A DNA stretch of 14,026 nt, taken from NCBI GenBank assembly GCA_934527255.1, contig CAKTAM010000044.1, forward strand, positions 1-14,026. Reading direction: 5' to 3'. Of the stretch, positions 13,358-14,026 are shown one piece after another (the stretch's first letter is position 1; each line of letters opens with the position of its first letter). The translations under genes and the position numbers were made by a program. The notes below the pieces were generated by a model, which did no database searches, was not told the origin of the DNA, and saw only the letters and a list, made by a program, of their open reading frames with translations. Source of the DNA: an uncultured Oscillospiraceae bacterium (GTDB lineage Bacteria; Bacillota; Clostridia; Oscillospirales; Ruminococcaceae).

Positions 13358-14026
13358 TCAGTTCACTTCCGGCAGGCTGGCGGCGGCCACGCTCTGGCCG
13401 ACGCGGCGCGTCTTTTCATCCGGCGCTTCGGGGCGGAAGGTCAGCGCGGGATACTCCTCCGCCATGACCCGGTCGGCGGTCTCCAGAATGATGTCACCGC
13501 CCTTGCCGCTCATCACGCGGCCCAGCATCAGCACATGGCGCACGTTGTAAAAACGGGCGTACAGCGCCAGCGTATGCGCCAGATAAACGCCGATGCTGCG
13601 GTAAACGGCGGCGGCGCGAGGGTCATCCTGCGCCATCAGCGCCTGAACCTCCTTCAGCTTTTCGGCGGGGGAATCGCCCGTCAGGGTGATCCCGGCGCGC
13701 GGGGCCAGCTTGATGACTGCATCCTGGCTGAAATATTTGACGCCGCAGCCAATGTCGCCGCTCCATTCGTCCGCCATGGCGTCAGGCGCGCCGTCCACCG
13801 GGGCAAAGGCCAGCTCGTTGAGCCAGCCGGTGATGTTGCCGTCCGGGTCGACATAGCCGACAGCCTCGCTGGTGCCCATGGCAATGCCCAGCACGGCGTT
13901 GTCGTTCAGGCCCATGGCCCCGGCCAGCGCCGTAACGTCGCCGTCATTGGCCACCACCAGCGGCACATCGCCGATCTCCCTGGCGGCCCGCATGTAGATG
14001 TTTTTGACCTTGGCCTCATAATCCTC
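13358..14026 (-). CDS. ROK/ASKHA-fold sugar kinase-like protein, C-terminal part (cut by the window end)
   Basis: The visible 222 codons run from the window edge to the stop at 13358; the start lies beyond 14026. NDGDVTALAGAMGL followed by LGIAMGTSEAVGYVDPDGNITGWLNELAFAPVD matches the ROK layout, in which the catalytic ND pair, a GTG-type phosphate loop and an xGHxxVD-like segment follow each other. The segment GDIGCGVKYFSQDAVIKLA sits where ROK proteins carry their zinc motif, but only one of the usual cysteines remains. HVLMLGRVMSGKGGDIIL near the end fits the second nucleotide-binding loop. No DNA-binding domain is visible because the N-terminus is missing, so kinase and regulator cannot be separated. 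BadF-type ATPase is a less likely alternative. Confidence 0.7.
   Translation of the reverse strand, partial: EDYEAKVKNIYMRAAREIGDVPLVVANDGDVTALAGAMGLNDNAVLGIAMGTSEAVGYVDPDGNITGWLNELAFAPVDGAPDAMADEWSGDIGCGVKYFSQDAVIKLAPRAGITLTGDSPAEKLKEVQALMAQDDPRAAAVYRSIGVYLAHTLALYARFYNVRHVLMLGRVMSGKGGDIILETADRVMAEEYPALTFRPEAPDEKTRRVGQSVAAASLPEVN

Overview
The window is a GC-rich piece of bacterial chromosome, best explained as a Gram-positive Clostridia member of the Oscillospirales/Ruminococcaceae type (Faecalibacterium, Gemmiger and Subdoligranulum are the kind of genus meant). The basis is the Firmicutes gene set (a DUF3842 protein, a FemX-like peptidoglycan branching enzyme, a YkpA/YbiT-type ABC-F protein), purine-rich Shine-Dalgarno sites, near-consensus sigma-A promoters, and a strong G/C bias at third codon positions. 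The lineage is inferred from gene content; no tree was made.

Positions 1-891 look unlike the rest. They are more AT-rich, with a minus-strand protein of unknown function (127-594) and a plus-strand fragment that reads like the C-terminal end of a serine recombinase (about 577-777). This fragment stops inside a strong minus-strand terminator (765-796). I read this stretch as debris of a mobile element lying against the ribosomal protein operon. From 1857 to 892 the minus strand carries rplM-rpsI, with a consensus promoter (1864-1892) and a structured 5' leader that is probably an L13 autoregulatory leader.

A divergent plus-strand promoter (2099-2127) opens a compact run of six genes ending at a strong terminator (10350-10390): a TtcA-like tRNA thiolase, alanine racemase (alr), elongation factor 4 (lepA), the heme chaperone hemW, an ABC-F ATPase whose second nucleotide site lacks two key residues, and a cytoplasmic transglutaminase-fold protein with an intact Cys-His-Asp triad. 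alr and lepA overlap by 4 bases and the other junctions are short, so the cluster is probably largely co-transcribed. Its theme is translation and tRNA (ttcA, lepA, ABC-F) plus cell wall precursor supply (alr) and heme handling (hemW).

Converging on that terminator, the minus strand carries a two-gene operon: a FemX-like aminoacyl-tRNA-dependent peptidoglycan branching enzyme and a DUF3842 protein, coupled by a 4-base overlap. The plus strand then has a single-pass membrane protein of unknown function with a hairpin-rich leader (12126-12287), closed by two tandem hairpins (13205-13275). The right edge holds the C-terminal part of a ROK/ASKHA-fold sugar kinase-like protein on the minus strand, cut off by the window end.

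No tRNA or rRNA gene, CRISPR array or intact insertion sequence was seen. No clearly new system is proven. The best leads are the degenerate ABC-F protein next to the transglutaminase-like protein, the structured leaders, and the recombinase debris beside rpsI.
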